Made by a program: the position numbers and the translations under genes | Part shown: positions 26,117 to 37,723 of the stretch, piece after piece | Layout: every line of letters begins with the position of its first letter | Position numbering within the stretch: the stretch's first letter is position 1 | Source: Methylobacterium hispanicum | GTDB taxonomy: Bacteria > Pseudomonadota > Alphaproteobacteria > Rhizobiales > Beijerinckiaceae | Assembly (NCBI RefSeq): GCF_022179285.1 | Contig: NZ_BPQO01000006.1 | Coordinates: forward strand, 124,001 to 188,000 | Direction of reading: 5' to 3' | Length of the DNA stretch: 64,000 nucleotides | Notes under the pieces: model-generated | The model's input: the letters and a program-made list of their open reading frames with translations, nothing else | Told to the model about the DNA's origin: nothing | Database searches by the model: none

Positions 26117-28039
26117 CTACTCCGCCGCCACGGCATCCCGCTGCGCCGATGGGGCACCCGCCTCCTCCCGGTCCTCCTCCCGGTCCTCCGCCCGCTTCAG
26201 CGCCTCGCGGGCGGCGTCGGCCTCGCGCTGGCGGTTCCACAGGGCGGCGTAGGTGCCGCCGCGGGCCAGCAGCGCCCCGTGGGTGCCCCGCTCCACGATC
26301 ACGCCGCGGTCGAGCACGAGGATCTCGTCGGCGTTGACCACGGTCGAGAGCCGGTGGGCGATGACCAGCGTGGTACGGCCCCGGGAGACCTGGTCGAGCG
26401 CGTGCTGGATCTCGCGCTCGGTGAAGGAATCGAGCGCCGATGTCGCCTCGTCGAGGACGAGGATCGGCGGGCCCTTGAGGATCGTGCGGGCGATGGCGAC
26501 CCGCTGCTTCTCGCCGCCCGAGAGCTTGAGGCCGCGCTCGCCGACCGGCGTGTCGTAGCCCTCCGGCAGCCCCTCGATGAAGCGGTCGATCTGGGCGAGG
26601 CGCGCGGCCTCGCGCACCTCGGCGTCGGAGGCCTCCCAGCGGCCGTAGCGGATGTTGTAGCCGATCGTGTCGTTGAACAGCACCGTGTCCTGCGGGACCA
26701 TGCCGACGGCGGCGCGGAGCGAATCCTGCCGGACCGACGCGATGTCCTGCCCGTCGATCGCGATGCGGCCGTTCTGCGGCTCGTAGAAGCGGAACAGCAG
26801 GCGCGAGAGCGTCGACTTCCCGGCCCCCGAGGGGCCGACGATCGCCACCGTCTTGCCCGGCCCCACCGTGAAGGAGACGCCGCGCAGGATCGGCCGGTCC
26901 GGATTGTAGGCGAAGTGCACGTCCTCGAAGCGCACCTCCGCGTTCCCGACCGCGAGCGGGCTCGCGTCCGGCCGGTCCGCGATCTCCGGGTTGCGGTGGA
27001 GGATGCGGAACATGTCGTCGATGTCGATCAGCGCCTGTTTGATCTCGCGGTAGATCATCCCCATGAAGTTCAGGGGCATCGAGAGCTGCACCAGCATCGT
27101 GTTGGCCAGCACGAAGCCGCCGATCGTGGTGCGCCCGGCCATGATGTCGCGCGCGGCGAGCCACATCACCGCGGTCATACCGAGTGTGAAGATCACGGCT
27201 TGGCCCGCGTTGAGCACCGCGAGCGAGACGTAGGTCTGCGTCGAGGCCTTCTCGTAGCGCGCCATCGACTCGTCGTAGCGCGCGGTCTCGCGGCTCTCGG
27301 CGCCGAAATACTTCACCGTCTCGAAGTTCAAAAGCGAATCGACCGCCTTGGTGTTGGCGTCGGTGTCGGAGGCGTTCATGCGGCGGCGGATGCCGATGCG
27401 CCACTCGGTGGCCTTGTAGGTGAAGCTCAGATACGCCACGACCATCACGAGGACGACGGCCGAGTAGTGCCAGTCGAACTCGTAGGCGAGCACGCCCAGC
27501 ACCAGCGCGAACTCGACGATGGTCGGCACCAGCGTCAGCACCATCAGGCGCGACAGCTCCTCGATGCCGCCCCGCCCGCGCTCCAGCACCCGGGTCAGGC
27601 CGCCGGTCTTGCGCTCCAGGTGGAAGCGCAAGGAGAGGCGGTGCATGTGCTCGAAGGTCTGCAGCGCGAGCCGGCGCACCGCGTGCATCGCCACCTTGGC
27701 GAAGAGCCCGTCGCGCACCTGCGTCAGCCCCACCATCACGATGCGGGCGAGGCCGTAGGCGCCGATCAGGAGCATCGGCGCGGCGATGAGGCCGGCGGGC
27801 ACCCCGTCCGCGTGGCCGCCGACCGCCGCGACCAGCGCGTCGGTCGCCCACTTGAAGGTGAAGGGCATCACCATCGTGGCGAGCTTGGCCACCAGCAGCA
27901 GCCCGAAGGCGAGGTAGACGCGCCGCTGCAGGTCGGCCCGGCCGTGGGGCCAGAGATAGGGCCAGAGCCGGCGATAGGTGGCGACGAGTCCGGGGCGCTC
28001 CGGGGCCGGGGCCGCCGGGCTCGCGGGTTCGGTGGTCAT
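26117..28039 (-). CDS. Atm1-type ABC exporter (fused permease and ATPase)
   Basis: A 640-aa half-transporter. The N-terminal half has six membrane helices (first near residue 30, last near 320). The ATPase half has Walker A VGPSGAGKSTLSRLLFRF, the signature LKLSGGEKQRVAIARTILKG, Walker B PILVLDEATSALDS and the His switch VIAHRLSTV. The Atm1/HMT1 subclass, which exports glutathione-metal or sulfur species, fits the length and the YREIKQALIDIDDMFRIL block. The C-terminus holds a short charged repeat (REDREEDREE) encoded by a tandem DNA repeat near 26160-26195. Confidence 0.92.
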   Translation of the reverse strand: MTTEPASPAAPAPERPGLVATYRRLWPYLWPHGRADLQRRVYLAFGLLLVAKLATMVMPFTFKWATDALVAAVGGHADGVPAGLIAAPMLLIGAYGLARIVMVGLTQVRDGLFAKVAMHAVRRLALQTFEHMHRLSLRFHLERKTGGLTRVLERGRGGIEELSRLMVLTLVPTIVEFALVLGVLAYEFDWHYSAVVLVMVVAYLSFTYKATEWRIGIRRRMNASDTDANTKAVDSLLNFETVKYFGAESRETARYDESMARYEKASTQTYVSLAVLNAGQAVIFTLGMTAVMWLAARDIMAGRTTIGGFVLANTMLVQLSMPLNFMGMIYREIKQALIDIDDMFRILHRNPEIADRPDASPLAVGNAEVRFEDVHFAYNPDRPILRGVSFTVGPGKTVAIVGPSGAGKSTLSRLLFRFYEPQNGRIAIDGQDIASVRQDSLRAAVGMVPQDTVLFNDTIGYNIRYGRWEASDAEVREAARLAQIDRFIEGLPEGYDTPVGERGLKLSGGEKQRVAIARTILKGPPILVLDEATSALDSFTEREIQHALDQVSRGRTTLVIAHRLSTVVNADEILVLDRGVIVERGTHGALLARGGTYAALWNRQREADAAREALKRAEDREEDREEAGAPSAQRDAVAAE

Positions 28040-28178
28040 GCGCGTGCTGTTCTGTCGGGATGGGGCGGGTGCCGGAGGGCCCGCGGGGTTCGGCCCGAGG
28101 GGGCGCCAGGGCGCATATAGGTCGCCCGCTCCGGTTGCGCACCGTCGCGGGCGGCGGGGGGTGGTTGCGCGGGGCGTC

Positions 28179-29408
28179 TCAGCCCCGCCCGCGCCCGCCC
28201 GCCCCGCCCTTGTCCTCCGGCAGCACGAAGATCTGGCCCGGATAGATCCGGTTGGGGTCGCGGATCTGCTCCTGGTTGGCGTCGTAGATCACGGTGTAGC
28301 GGTTGCCCCGGCCGTAGACGCGCCGGCTGATCTGCCAGAGGCTGTTGCCGCGAGAGATCTTGGCGGTGTTGATCTCCGGCACGAACACCCCGGCCGGTGC
28401 CGTGCGCGCCGCCTCGGACGGGGCGGGCAGCGCCGGGCCGGTGGCGGGCGGAGCCGCGGGGGCGATCGCCGGGGGCGCGGGCGCCGGGACCGCGGCCTCG
28501 GGCGTGCCGGCCGCGAGCCGGGTCCCCGGGCGGGCGGCCACTTCCGGCACGCCGAAGGGCGCCTCGGCGCGCTGCCGCACGGCGCCGGACTTCGGATCGA
28601 CCGCGTCGAGCCGCACCCGGTAGGCGCCGGGCCGCACGCCCCGGCCGATGGTGACCACGACCCGGCCGTCCGGTCCGGCCTCGGCCGGCGCCACCAGGGT
28701 GTCGTTGAGATAGAGACGGACCGCGGCGCCCGCCGGCGCCTCGGCCGTCACGTCGAGCCGCCCGCCCGGCTGCGCATCGACGCTGACGATGCGCAGCCGG
28801 GCGGGCGTGGCCGCGGGCGGGGCCTCGGGCTGGGACAGCACCACGGTCGGCGCGTCGGGCGCCGTCAGGGCGACCAGGGGCTTGGCCGTCCCGGTGACGG
28901 CCACCGCCACGCTCTGGCCGGAGGCGACCGCGCGCCCGTCCGGCCCGGTGGCGCGCAGCGAGACCTCGCTGCTGCCCCGCGGCAGGGCCGGCGGCACCAG
29001 GGCGAACTGCCCCTCCGCGTCGGCACTGGTGCGGGCGACGGGCCGGCCGTCGACCAGGAGCTCGACGGTGGTGTTCGGCGCGGCGCGGCCCGCCACCACG
29101 GATTCGCCGTTGGGTTCCACGCGCACCACGTCGAAGCGCGGGGCCGCGGCGGCGCGCTCGCCCGCCGCCGGCTGCCCGGGCCCGGCCTCCTCCGGGGCGC
29201 TTCCCGGGACGCTTCCCGGGGTGCCCTGCGGCCTGGCGGTGTCCGGCGCGCCGCCCGGCGCCCCGGGCCCGGCGAGCGGCAGGGCCGCCTGCGGCGACGG
29301 GGACCATTGCTGCCGCAGGTCGGCACCGAAGAGCGCCAGCACCAGGACCAGCCCGGTGACGAGCCCGCCTGCGGCGAGCGCGAGGCTGCGTGCGACCGCG
29401 CTGGACAT
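28179..29408 (-). CDS. LysM-domain protein with N-terminal membrane anchor
   Basis: About 409 aa. A single hydrophobic segment (ALAAGGLVTGLVLVLALFGA) near the N-terminus anchors it in the inner membrane. A Pro/Ala/Gly-rich linker and two or three Ig-like beta repeats (VEPNGESVVAGRAAPNTTVE; VDAQPGGRLDVTAEAPAGAA) follow. The C-terminal LysM motif is AKISRGNSLWQISRRVYGRG ending YPGQIFVLP, which binds peptidoglycan. ATG 29408 is preferred to ATG 29486 because the anchor begins directly after it. The architecture is common in alphaproteobacteria; the function is unknown. Confidence 0.87.
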   Translation of the reverse strand: MSSAVARSLALAAGGLVTGLVLVLALFGADLRQQWSPSPQAALPLAGPGAPGGAPDTARPQGTPGSVPGSAPEEAGPGQPAAGERAAAAPRFDVVRVEPNGESVVAGRAAPNTTVELLVDGRPVARTSADAEGQFALVPPALPRGSSEVSLRATGPDGRAVASGQSVAVAVTGTAKPLVALTAPDAPTVVLSQPEAPPAATPARLRIVSVDAQPGGRLDVTAEAPAGAAVRLYLNDTLVAPAEAGPDGRVVVTIGRGVRPGAYRVRLDAVDPKSGAVRQRAEAPFGVPEVAARPGTRLAAGTPEAAVPAPAPPAIAPAAPPATGPALPAPSEAARTAPAGVFVPEINTAKISRGNSLWQISRRVYGRGNRYTVIYDANQEQIRDPNRIYPGQIFVLPEDKGGAGGRGRG

Positions 29409-29627
29409 CTCGGCCTCGAGCCTCCCTGGGACGGCCTCCTGGAACGGCCCCGCTGCACCGCGAAAACCGTCGACTGTCCGACCCATAATACTCTACATGG
29501 GCGGGACACCAAGCCGCCCCGCCGCGCCCGCGGCGGATTCCCGGGTGCCATCAGCGATTTGGCCCGCTCTTCGGGATGATCGGCCCCGATCCGGCGGCTT
29601 GCACGGACGAGTGACGGAGGAGGCCGG

Positions 29628-30224
29628 ATGGCGCCGGTGAAGACGGTCTGTGTCTATTGCGGCTCCGGCTTCGGCGGGAACCCGGCTTTTCGCGATGCGG
29701 CGGAGCGCCTCGGGACCGCGCTCGCCCGGGCCGGCATCGGCCTCGTCTACGGCGGCGGCGATGTCGGGCTGATGGGCACGGTGGCCCGCGCGGTGATGCA
29801 GGGCGGCGGCCACGTCACCGGCATCATCCCGGATTTCCTCCAGGCCCGCGAGCACATGCTCGAGGACATCCAGGAGACGATCGTGGTGGGCGACATGCAC
29901 ACCCGCAAGCGCCTGATGTTCGAGCGCTCGGACGCCTTCGTGGCGCTGCCCGGCGGCATCGGCACCCTGGAGGAACTGGTCGAGCAGCTGACCTGGTCGC
30001 AGCTCGGCCAGCACCGCAAGCCGATCGTGCTGGTCTCGATCGCCGATTTCTGGAGCCCGCTCCTGACCCTGTTCGCGCACATGCGCGAGCAGGGCTTCAT
30101 CCGCGACGGGCTGGAGCTGAGCTACCTCGTCGCCCAGGACGCGGACGCGGTGGTGCCGATGCTGCAGCGCACCGGACGCGGCAGCGATCCGGAGGCCGAG
30201 CGCTTCGTCGAGGAGCGGCTCTGA
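29628..30224 (+). CDS. LOG-family nucleoside-monophosphate phosphoribohydrolase
   Basis: A 198-aa Rossmann-fold enzyme of the TIGR00730 / LOG family, which hydrolyses AMP or cytokinin nucleotides to the free base and ribose 5-phosphate. VYCGSGFGGNPAF is at the N-terminus, YGGGDVGLMGTVA in the middle, and PGGIGTLEELVEQLTWSQLG is the diagnostic PGGxGTxxE motif. The ATG at 29628 has an ideal GAGGAGG site. Divergent from the LysM gene. Confidence 0.92.
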   Translation: MAPVKTVCVYCGSGFGGNPAFRDAAERLGTALARAGIGLVYGGGDVGLMGTVARAVMQGGGHVTGIIPDFLQAREHMLEDIQETIVVGDMHTRKRLMFERSDAFVALPGGIGTLEELVEQLTWSQLGQHRKPIVLVSIADFWSPLLTLFAHMREQGFIRDGLELSYLVAQDADAVVPMLQRTGRGSDPEAERFVEERL

Positions 30225-30318
30225 GGCGGGCGGACGTACCCGCGTCCTCCCTCCTGCGCAGAGGGGGCGATCGCCTATGGCCTGCGCCGTCCGGTTCGCA
30301 CGGGAGCCGCGACGCGCT

Positions 30319-30471
30319 CCCTCTCCCATAGGGAGAGGGTTGGGGTGAGGGGTATGACGCCCCAGAACTGAGCACGCCATCGACGCGCGTTCAGCTCAGC
30401 GCCCTCCCTAGGAACCTCATACCCCTCACCCGGCTTTCTGCGAAAGCAGACCTCTCCCTATGGGAGAGGGG
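30319..30471. repeat. Inverted-pair palindromic repeat, copy C
   Basis: Arm 30319-30356 (CCCTCTCCCATAGGGAGAGG then TTGGGGTGAGGGGTATGA) faces arm 30417-30471, which includes the extra GCTTTCTGCGAAAGC hairpin. The core has GACGCGCGTTCAG. It occupies most of the 501-base space between the LOG-family gene and glgX; the remaining 250 bases before glgX show no gene. Confidence 0.9.
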
Positions 30472-30725
30472 ACCCGCGCCTCGGCCTGCAGCGCGGCGCA
30501 AGCCGGCATCTGCAATCGCCCTGCCCGCAGAGGGGGGAGGGAGATTGCGCGCGCCGCCGCCACGCCCCCGATACCCGCTCTTCACACCCCCATCCGCCCA
30601 CCCAGGAATTTTCTGCACCGCACGGGAGCTTCGCCGGAACCAGTACGTTCAGACCAAGATCGCGAGCCCCGCGGCGGCCACCGGCTGCCGCGCGTCGAGG
30701 GACGGCCGCGGTTACCGGAGTGATC

Positions 30726-32996
<2,271 letters not shown>

Positions 32997-33007
32997 GGCC
33001 GCCTCGC

Positions 33008-33033
33008 GCCGGGCCGGAGAAATCCGGCTCGGC
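33008..33033 (+). terminator. Possible glgX transcription-end hairpin
   Basis: Arms GCCGGGCCGGA and TCCGGCTCGGC pair over 11 bp with one mismatch around a GAAA loop, 12 bases past the glgX stop. There is no T-run, so termination is uncertain; it may only stabilise the 3-prime end. Confidence 0.4.
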
Positions 33034-33120
33034 ACGGGTCCCTTGCGGGCGCTCGTGCGTTGTCAGGGGCGCGTGAACGCGGCGACGCTCCCGGGCGCGT
33101 CCGAAGGATGTTTATCGTCG

Positions 33121-33501
33121 ATGCCGAAGATATTGCTGGTCGAGGACCACGAGGAGATCTGGGACTTTCTCTCCCGCCGGCTCAAGCGCCGCGGCTACGA
33201 GGTGATCCTGGCCCATGACGGGGAAGCGGGCGTGCAGCAGGCGCGGGCGGGCCAGCCCGACGTGATCCTGCTCGACATGAACCTGCCGGTGCTCGACGGC
33301 TGGTCCGCCGCGCGCGCCCTGAAGGCCGGGGGCGACACCCGCGCGATCCCGATCATCGCGCTCACCGCCCACGCCATGTCGGGCGACCGCGACAAGGCGA
33401 TCCAGGCAGGCTGCGACGACTACCATCCGAAGCCGATCGATTTCTCGAAGCTGCTCAGCCAGATCAGCGCCGCGCTCGGCGAGACGGCGACGGCGGGTTG
33501 A
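33121..33501 (+). CDS. Single-domain response regulator (CheY/DivK-like)
   Basis: A 126-aa receiver domain with no output domain. The acidic pocket is at VEDHEE, the phospho-acceptor Asp is in VILLDMNLPVLDGW, Thr is in IIALTAHAMSGDRDKA, and Lys is in DDYHPKPIDF. It resembles DivK and other stand-alone receivers that work by protein contact. ATG 33121 is chosen over 33043 because the latter adds 26 unconserved residues. It probably relays phosphate from a kinase such as the LOV hybrid kinase 2.3 kb downstream, but that pairing is inference. Confidence 0.9.
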   Translation: MPKILLVEDHEEIWDFLSRRLKRRGYEVILAHDGEAGVQQARAGQPDVILLDMNLPVLDGWSAARALKAGGDTRAIPIIALTAHAMSGDRDKAIQAGCDDYHPKPIDFSKLLSQISAALGETATAG

Positions 33502-33583
33502 GCCGCGGACACCCCCGACCCGTCGCGGGGAGGGGGCCTTGCGTATCCTTGCGTAACCCGGGCCGGGAGGCCCTGATCGACCG

Positions 33584-35581
33584 ATGAGCGACGATCCCGT
33601 CACCGCGCGGCAGATCCGGCAGGGAATGCCGATCTTCGTCGCCCTCGCATCGGTGCTGCTGGTGCTCGCCGTCATGGCCGCGCTCTATCTCGGGCGCGAG
33701 ATCCTGATGCCGGTCACGCTCGCGATCCTGCTGAGCTTCGTCCTCGTGCCGGCGGTCCGGGCGCTGCGTCGCCTCCTCGTACCCCGGGCGCTCGCGGTGC
33801 TCGCCGTCGTCGCGGTGACCTTCGGGCTGCTGTTCGGGGTCGGCAGCCTCATCGCCAGCGAGGGCGCGCAACTCGCCGCCGACCTGCCGCGCTACTCCCT
33901 GACCATGCGCGACAAGATCGCGGCCCTGCGCGGCGCCACGGCCGACGTCGGCACGCTCTCGCGCATCGTCGATCTCGTCCAGGATCTCGGCAACGCCCTC
34001 CAGCCCCCGCCCCAGGCCGAGCTGAAGGGCGAGCCGGGCTCGGCGACCCACCCGCTCACCGTCGAGATCAAGGCGGCCAAGGCCGGCGTGCTGGAGACCT
34101 TCCAGACCTTCGCGGGCCCGGTCCTGCATCCGCTCGCCACGACCGGCCTGATCCTGCTCTTCACGATCTTCATCCTGCTCCAGCGAGAGGACCTGCGGAA
34201 CCGGGCGATCCGCATCGCCGGCTCCGGGGATCTGCGCCGCACCACGGCCGCGATCGACGACGCGGCGAGCCGGCTGTCGCGCTTCTTCCTGGCGCAGCTC
34301 GCCCTCAACATCGCGTTCGGGGTGGTGATCGGCGCGGGGCTCTGGTTCATCGGCGTGCCGAGCCCGACGCTGTTCGGCGTGCTGGCCGCCATCCTGCGCT
34401 TCGTGCCCTATATCGGCGCCGTGATCTCGGCGGTGCTGCCGCTGATCCTCGCGGCGGCCGTCGATCCGGGCTGGAGCATGGTGATCGCCACCGCGATCCT
34501 GTTCGTGGTGGTCGAGCCGATCGCCGGTCACGTGGTCGAGCCGCTGCTCTACGGCCACTCGACCGGCCTCTCGCCGATCGCCGTGATCCTGGCCGCGACG
34601 ATCTGGACCTTCCTGTGGGGGCCCGTCGGCCTCATCCTGGCCACCCCGCTCACCGTCTGCCTCGTGGTGCTGGGACGCCACGTCGAGCGGCTGTGGTATC
34701 TCGACGTGCTGCTGGGCGACCAGCCCGCGCTCGCGCCCCCCGAGATCTTCTACCAGCGCATGCTCGCGGGCGACCCCGCGGAGGCGATCGACCAGGGTCG
34801 GCAGTTCCTGAAGGAGCGGGCGCTCGTCACCTACTACGACGAGGTCGTGCTGGCGGGCCTCCTGCTCGCCCAGGAGGACTTGTCCCGCGGCACCCTCGAC
34901 CGGGAGCGGCAGGCCGAGGTCGGGGCCGCGATCCGGCAGGTGGTGGACCGCCTCGGTCTCGCCCGCGTGCGCCGGGGCGTGGCCCGCGGCGCCGCGCGCG
35001 GGGCGAGCCGCGAGACGGCCGCGGCGGTCGCCGCGGCGGGGCCCGACCGGCAGGTGGCGGGCGTGGTGCTGGGGCCCGAGGATCTCGCCCCGCGCTGGCG
35101 CGGGCGCACGCCCGTGCTCTGCGTGTCGAGCCGCGGGCCCTTCGACGAGGCCGCCACCCTGATGCTGAGCCAGACCCTCGGCCGCCACGGCCTCGACGCG
35201 CAGGTGATGGCGATGAGCGAGATCCGCGAGGGCAGGCGCCCGGAGCGGGTCGAGGAGATCGCGATGATCTGCTTCTCCTACCTCGAACCGGTCAGCCTCT
35301 CGCAGATCCGCTTCACCGTGCGGCAGGCACGGGCCGCGGTGCCGGGCGTGCGCGTCCTCGTCGGCTTCTGGCGCGAGCGCGACCCGGCGGGCCTGGAGCG
35401 CCTGCGCCGGGCGACCTCGGCGGACGACCTCGTCACCTCGCTCAACGAGGCGCTGGCGGCCGTGGTGGCGGCCTCGCGGGCCCCGGACGGTGCCGCCGAG
35501 CGCCCGACCCGGGGTCCGGACGGGATCGGGCGCCCGGGCGTCCCGGCGGACGGGACGTTCCGCCCCCCGGTCCCCGCCTGA
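33584..35581 (+). CDS. AI-2E family transporter (PerM-like) with long cytosolic tail
   Basis: A 665-aa membrane protein. Residues 1 to about 365 form the AI-2E/PerM permease: two N-terminal helices, a periplasmic stretch, then LALNIAFGVVIGAGLWFIGV, FVPYIGAVISAVLPLILAA and GPVGLILATPLTVCLVVLG. The next 300 residues are a soluble tail with a Rossmann-like block (TPVLCVSSRGPFDEAATLML, then LGRHGLDAQVMAMSEIREGR and AMICFSYLEPVSLSQIRFTV). The tail is not part of the classic family and looks like a ligand-sensing or cobalamin-binding-like fold without an obvious DxHxxG. Transported substrate unknown. Confidence 0.85.
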   Translation: MSDDPVTARQIRQGMPIFVALASVLLVLAVMAALYLGREILMPVTLAILLSFVLVPAVRALRRLLVPRALAVLAVVAVTFGLLFGVGSLIASEGAQLAADLPRYSLTMRDKIAALRGATADVGTLSRIVDLVQDLGNALQPPPQAELKGEPGSATHPLTVEIKAAKAGVLETFQTFAGPVLHPLATTGLILLFTIFILLQREDLRNRAIRIAGSGDLRRTTAAIDDAASRLSRFFLAQLALNIAFGVVIGAGLWFIGVPSPTLFGVLAAILRFVPYIGAVISAVLPLILAAAVDPGWSMVIATAILFVVVEPIAGHVVEPLLYGHSTGLSPIAVILAATIWTFLWGPVGLILATPLTVCLVVLGRHVERLWYLDVLLGDQPALAPPEIFYQRMLAGDPAEAIDQGRQFLKERALVTYYDEVVLAGLLLAQEDLSRGTLDRERQAEVGAAIRQVVDRLGLARVRRGVARGAARGASRETAAAVAAAGPDRQVAGVVLGPEDLAPRWRGRTPVLCVSSRGPFDEAATLMLSQTLGRHGLDAQVMAMSEIREGRRPERVEEIAMICFSYLEPVSLSQIRFTVRQARAAVPGVRVLVGFWRERDPAGLERLRRATSADDLVTSLNEALAAVVAASRAPDGAAERPTRGPDGIGRPGVPADGTFRPPVPA

Positions 35582-35610
35582 CCGAGCCGGCCCGTCCGGC
35601 CCCCGGATCC

Positions 35611-35646
35611 GCGACCGGCCTCGCGACCGGCCTCGCGACCGGGTCC
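35611..35646. repeat. 12-bp tandem repeat (three units)
   Basis: GCGACCGGCCTC, GCGACCGGCCTC, GCGACCGGGTCC in direct succession, then GCGACGCC. It lies in the 186-base gap between the AI-2E gene and the LOV kinase. It could be slippage-prone spacer sequence; no function is evident. Confidence 0.7.
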
Positions 35647-35767
35647 GCGACGCCCGGCGCGGATCGTCTGCAGGATCGGCTCGACAGACCGATCGGAGTT
35701 TCCCTACGGTGCCGCCGGGTGCGGCGCCCGAGCGCGGCCTTTCCTCCACGACCAAGGCGCCGCCGAG

Positions 35768-37390
35768 ATGCCCGACACGCCAGAGACGCCGCCGGTCGGC
35801 CCAGGGGCCCGCGTCGACGAGGGACGCCCGAGCGACGTTGAGGATCCGCACGGCGACATCTTCTTCGCCGCCGTCGAGACCACGCGGATGCCGATGATCG
35901 TCACGGACCCGCGCCAGCCCGACAACCCGATCATCTTCGCCAACCGCGCCTTTCTGGCGATGACGGGCTACGCGCCGGAGGAGCTCGTCGGCCGCAACTG
36001 CCGCTTCCTGCAGGGCCCCGAGACCGACCGCGAGACGATCGCCGAGGTGCGCCAGGCGATCGCCGAGCGGCGCGAATTCGCCACCGAGATCCTGAACTAC
36101 CGCAAGAACGGCTCGACCTTCTGGAACGCCCTCTTCGTGAGCCCGGTCTACAACGCGGCCGGCGAGCTGGTCTATTTTTTCGGCTCGCAGCTCGACGTCT
36201 CGCGCCGCCGCGACGCCGAGGATGCCCTGGGCCAGGCCCAGAAGATGGAGGCGCTGGGCCAGCTCACCGGCGGCATCGCCCACGATTTCAACAACCTGCT
36301 GCAGGTCATCGTCGGCTACGTGGACATCCTGGCCTCGGGGCTCGCCGATCCGGGTGCCGACACGGGGCGGCTCACCCGCGCGACCGAGAACATCCGGCAG
36401 GCGGCCGAGCGCGCCACCACCCTGACGCAGCAGCTCCTCGCCTTCGCCCGCAGGCAGCGCCTCGACGGGCGCGCGGTCAACCTCAACACCCTCATCGCGG
36501 GCATGGACGAGATGGCCGCCCGCTCGCTCGGCGAGGCGGTGCGGATCGAGCTGGCGCTGGCGCCCGACCTCTGGAACTGCCGGGTCGATCCGACCCAGGC
36601 CGAGGTCGCGCTGCTCAACGTCCTGATCAACGCCCGCGACGCGATGGAAGCGGGCGGCACGGTGCGCATCGCCACCGAGAACCGCACGGTCGAGGCGGGC
36701 GACGAGGGCGCGTTCGGCGCCCTCCGGGCGGGGCGCTACGTCGGCGTGTCGGTCACCGACACGGGCTCGGGCATCGCGCCGAACCTGCTCGGCCGGGTGA
36801 TGGACCCGTTCTTCACCACGAAGGAGGAGGGCAAGGGCACGGGCCTCGGCCTCTCGATGGTCTACGGCTTCGCCAAGCAGTCCGGCGGCGCGGCCCAGAT
36901 CGAGTCGGCGCTGGGGCAGGGCACCACCGTGCGGCTGTTCTTCCCCGCCACCGACAGCGCGGTGCGCGACGCGCGCGCGGCCACCGCCCGGGCGGTCGAG
37001 CGGCAGGGCACCGAGACCATCCTGATCGTGGACGACCGCGAGGACGTGGCGGAACTCGCCCGCACCATCCTGCGCGACTTCGGCTACACCACCCTGATGG
37101 CGGCCAACGGCCGGCAGGCCCTGGAGATCCTCGAGGGCGGCGAGCGGATCGACCTGCTGTTCTCGGACCTGATCATGCCGGGCGGCATGAACGGCGTCGC
37201 GCTGGCCCGCGAGGCGCGACGTCGTCAGCCGCGGCTCAAGGTCTTGCTGACAACGGGCTACGCCGAGGCGAGCCTGGAGCGAACCGACATCGGCGGATCC
37301 GAGTTCGACCTCTTGAACAAGCCCTACCGGCGCACCGACCTGATCCGACGGGTGCGCGCGATCCTCGACGGGCCGACCGGCGTCGGCTGA
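35768..37390 (+). CDS. LOV-domain hybrid histidine kinase
   Basis: A 540-aa blue-light-type sensor kinase. Residues about 30-145 are a PAS/LOV domain with GRNCRFLQG; Cys78 is the flavin-adduct Cys. The phospho-acceptor His172 is in [15 protein letters not shown]. The ATP domain has [10 protein letters not shown] (N box), [10 protein letters not shown] (G1) and [19 protein letters not shown] (G2). A receiver domain from about 415 has Asp467 in [10 protein letters not shown] and Lys in [10 protein letters not shown]. There are no membrane segments, so it is soluble. The receiver-bearing form suggests a phosphorelay; the lone receiver at 33.1 kb is a candidate partner. Confidence 0.93.
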   Translation: MPDTPETPPVGPGARVDEGRPSDVEDPHGDIFFAAVETTRMPMIVTDPRQPDNPIIFANRAFLAMTGYAPEELVGRNCRFLQGPETDRETIAEVRQAIAERREFATEILNYRKNGSTFWNALFVSPVYNAAGELVYFFGSQLDVSRRRDAEDALGQAQKMEALGQLTGGIAHDFNNLLQVIVGYVDILASGLADPGADTGRLTRATENIRQAAERATTLTQQLLAFARRQRLDGRAVNLNTLIAGMDEMAARSLGEAVRIELALAPDLWNCRVDPTQAEVALLNVLINARDAMEAGGTVRIATENRTVEAGDEGAFGALRAGRYVGVSVTDTGSGIAPNLLGRVMDPFFTTKEEGKGTGLGLSMVYGFAKQSGGAAQIESALGQGTTVRLFFPATDSAVRDARAATARAVERQGTETILIVDDREDVAELARTILRDFGYTTLMAANGRQALEILEGGERIDLLFSDLIMPGGMNGVALAREARRRQPRLKVLLTTGYAEASLERTDIGGSEFDLLNKPYRRTDLIRRVRAILDGPTGVG

Positions 37391-37417
37391 GGGGCGGGCG
37401 GAGACGGGAGTTCGAAC

Positions 37418-37723
37418 ATGTCCCAGGGCGACAAGTCGAAATACACCGACAAGCAGATCCGCAAGGCCGAGCACATAGCCGAATCCTACGAACGGCGCGG
37501 CGTGCCGGAGGCCGAGGCCGAGTCCCGCGCCTGGGCGACCGTCAACAAGGACGACGGCGGCGGCAAGAAGCCCGGCGGCTCCGGGCGTGGCAAGAACACC
37601 GGCCACCCGGCGGCACACAAGGGCGGGCAGGCGGGCGGCGAGGCTTCGGCCCGGCGCAGCGCTGAGGCGCGCTCCGCCTCGGCCAGGAAGGCCGCCGAGA
37701 CCCGCAAGGCGCGGGGCCATTAG
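37418..37723 (+). CDS. Small basic hypothetical protein, plasmid-stabilisation-like
   Basis: A 101-aa very hydrophilic protein. The N-terminal KSKYTDKQIRKAEHIAESYE (helical) then RRGVPEAEAESRAWATVNK is a recurrent proteobacterial pattern often labelled plasmid stabilisation protein, a name without firm functional support. The Gly/Lys-rich middle (GGGKKPGGSGRGK) and Ala/Arg-rich C-terminus (GGEASARRSAEARSASARKA) resemble KGG-type stress proteins and may bind nucleic acid. It lies 27 bases after the LOV kinase and may be co-transcribed. It overlaps the convergent membrane-protein gene by 4 bases. Confidence 0.7.
   Translation: MSQGDKSKYTDKQIRKAEHIAESYERRGVPEAEAESRAWATVNKDDGGGKKPGGSGRGKNTGHPAAHKGGQAGGEASARRSAEARSASARKAAETRKARGH

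Noticed and set aside
33541..33560. GCGTATCCTTGCGTAACC short direct repeats before the AI-2E gene.
   Set aside because: Two TTGCGTA repeats 11 bases apart are compatible with chance, and no promoter match was evident.
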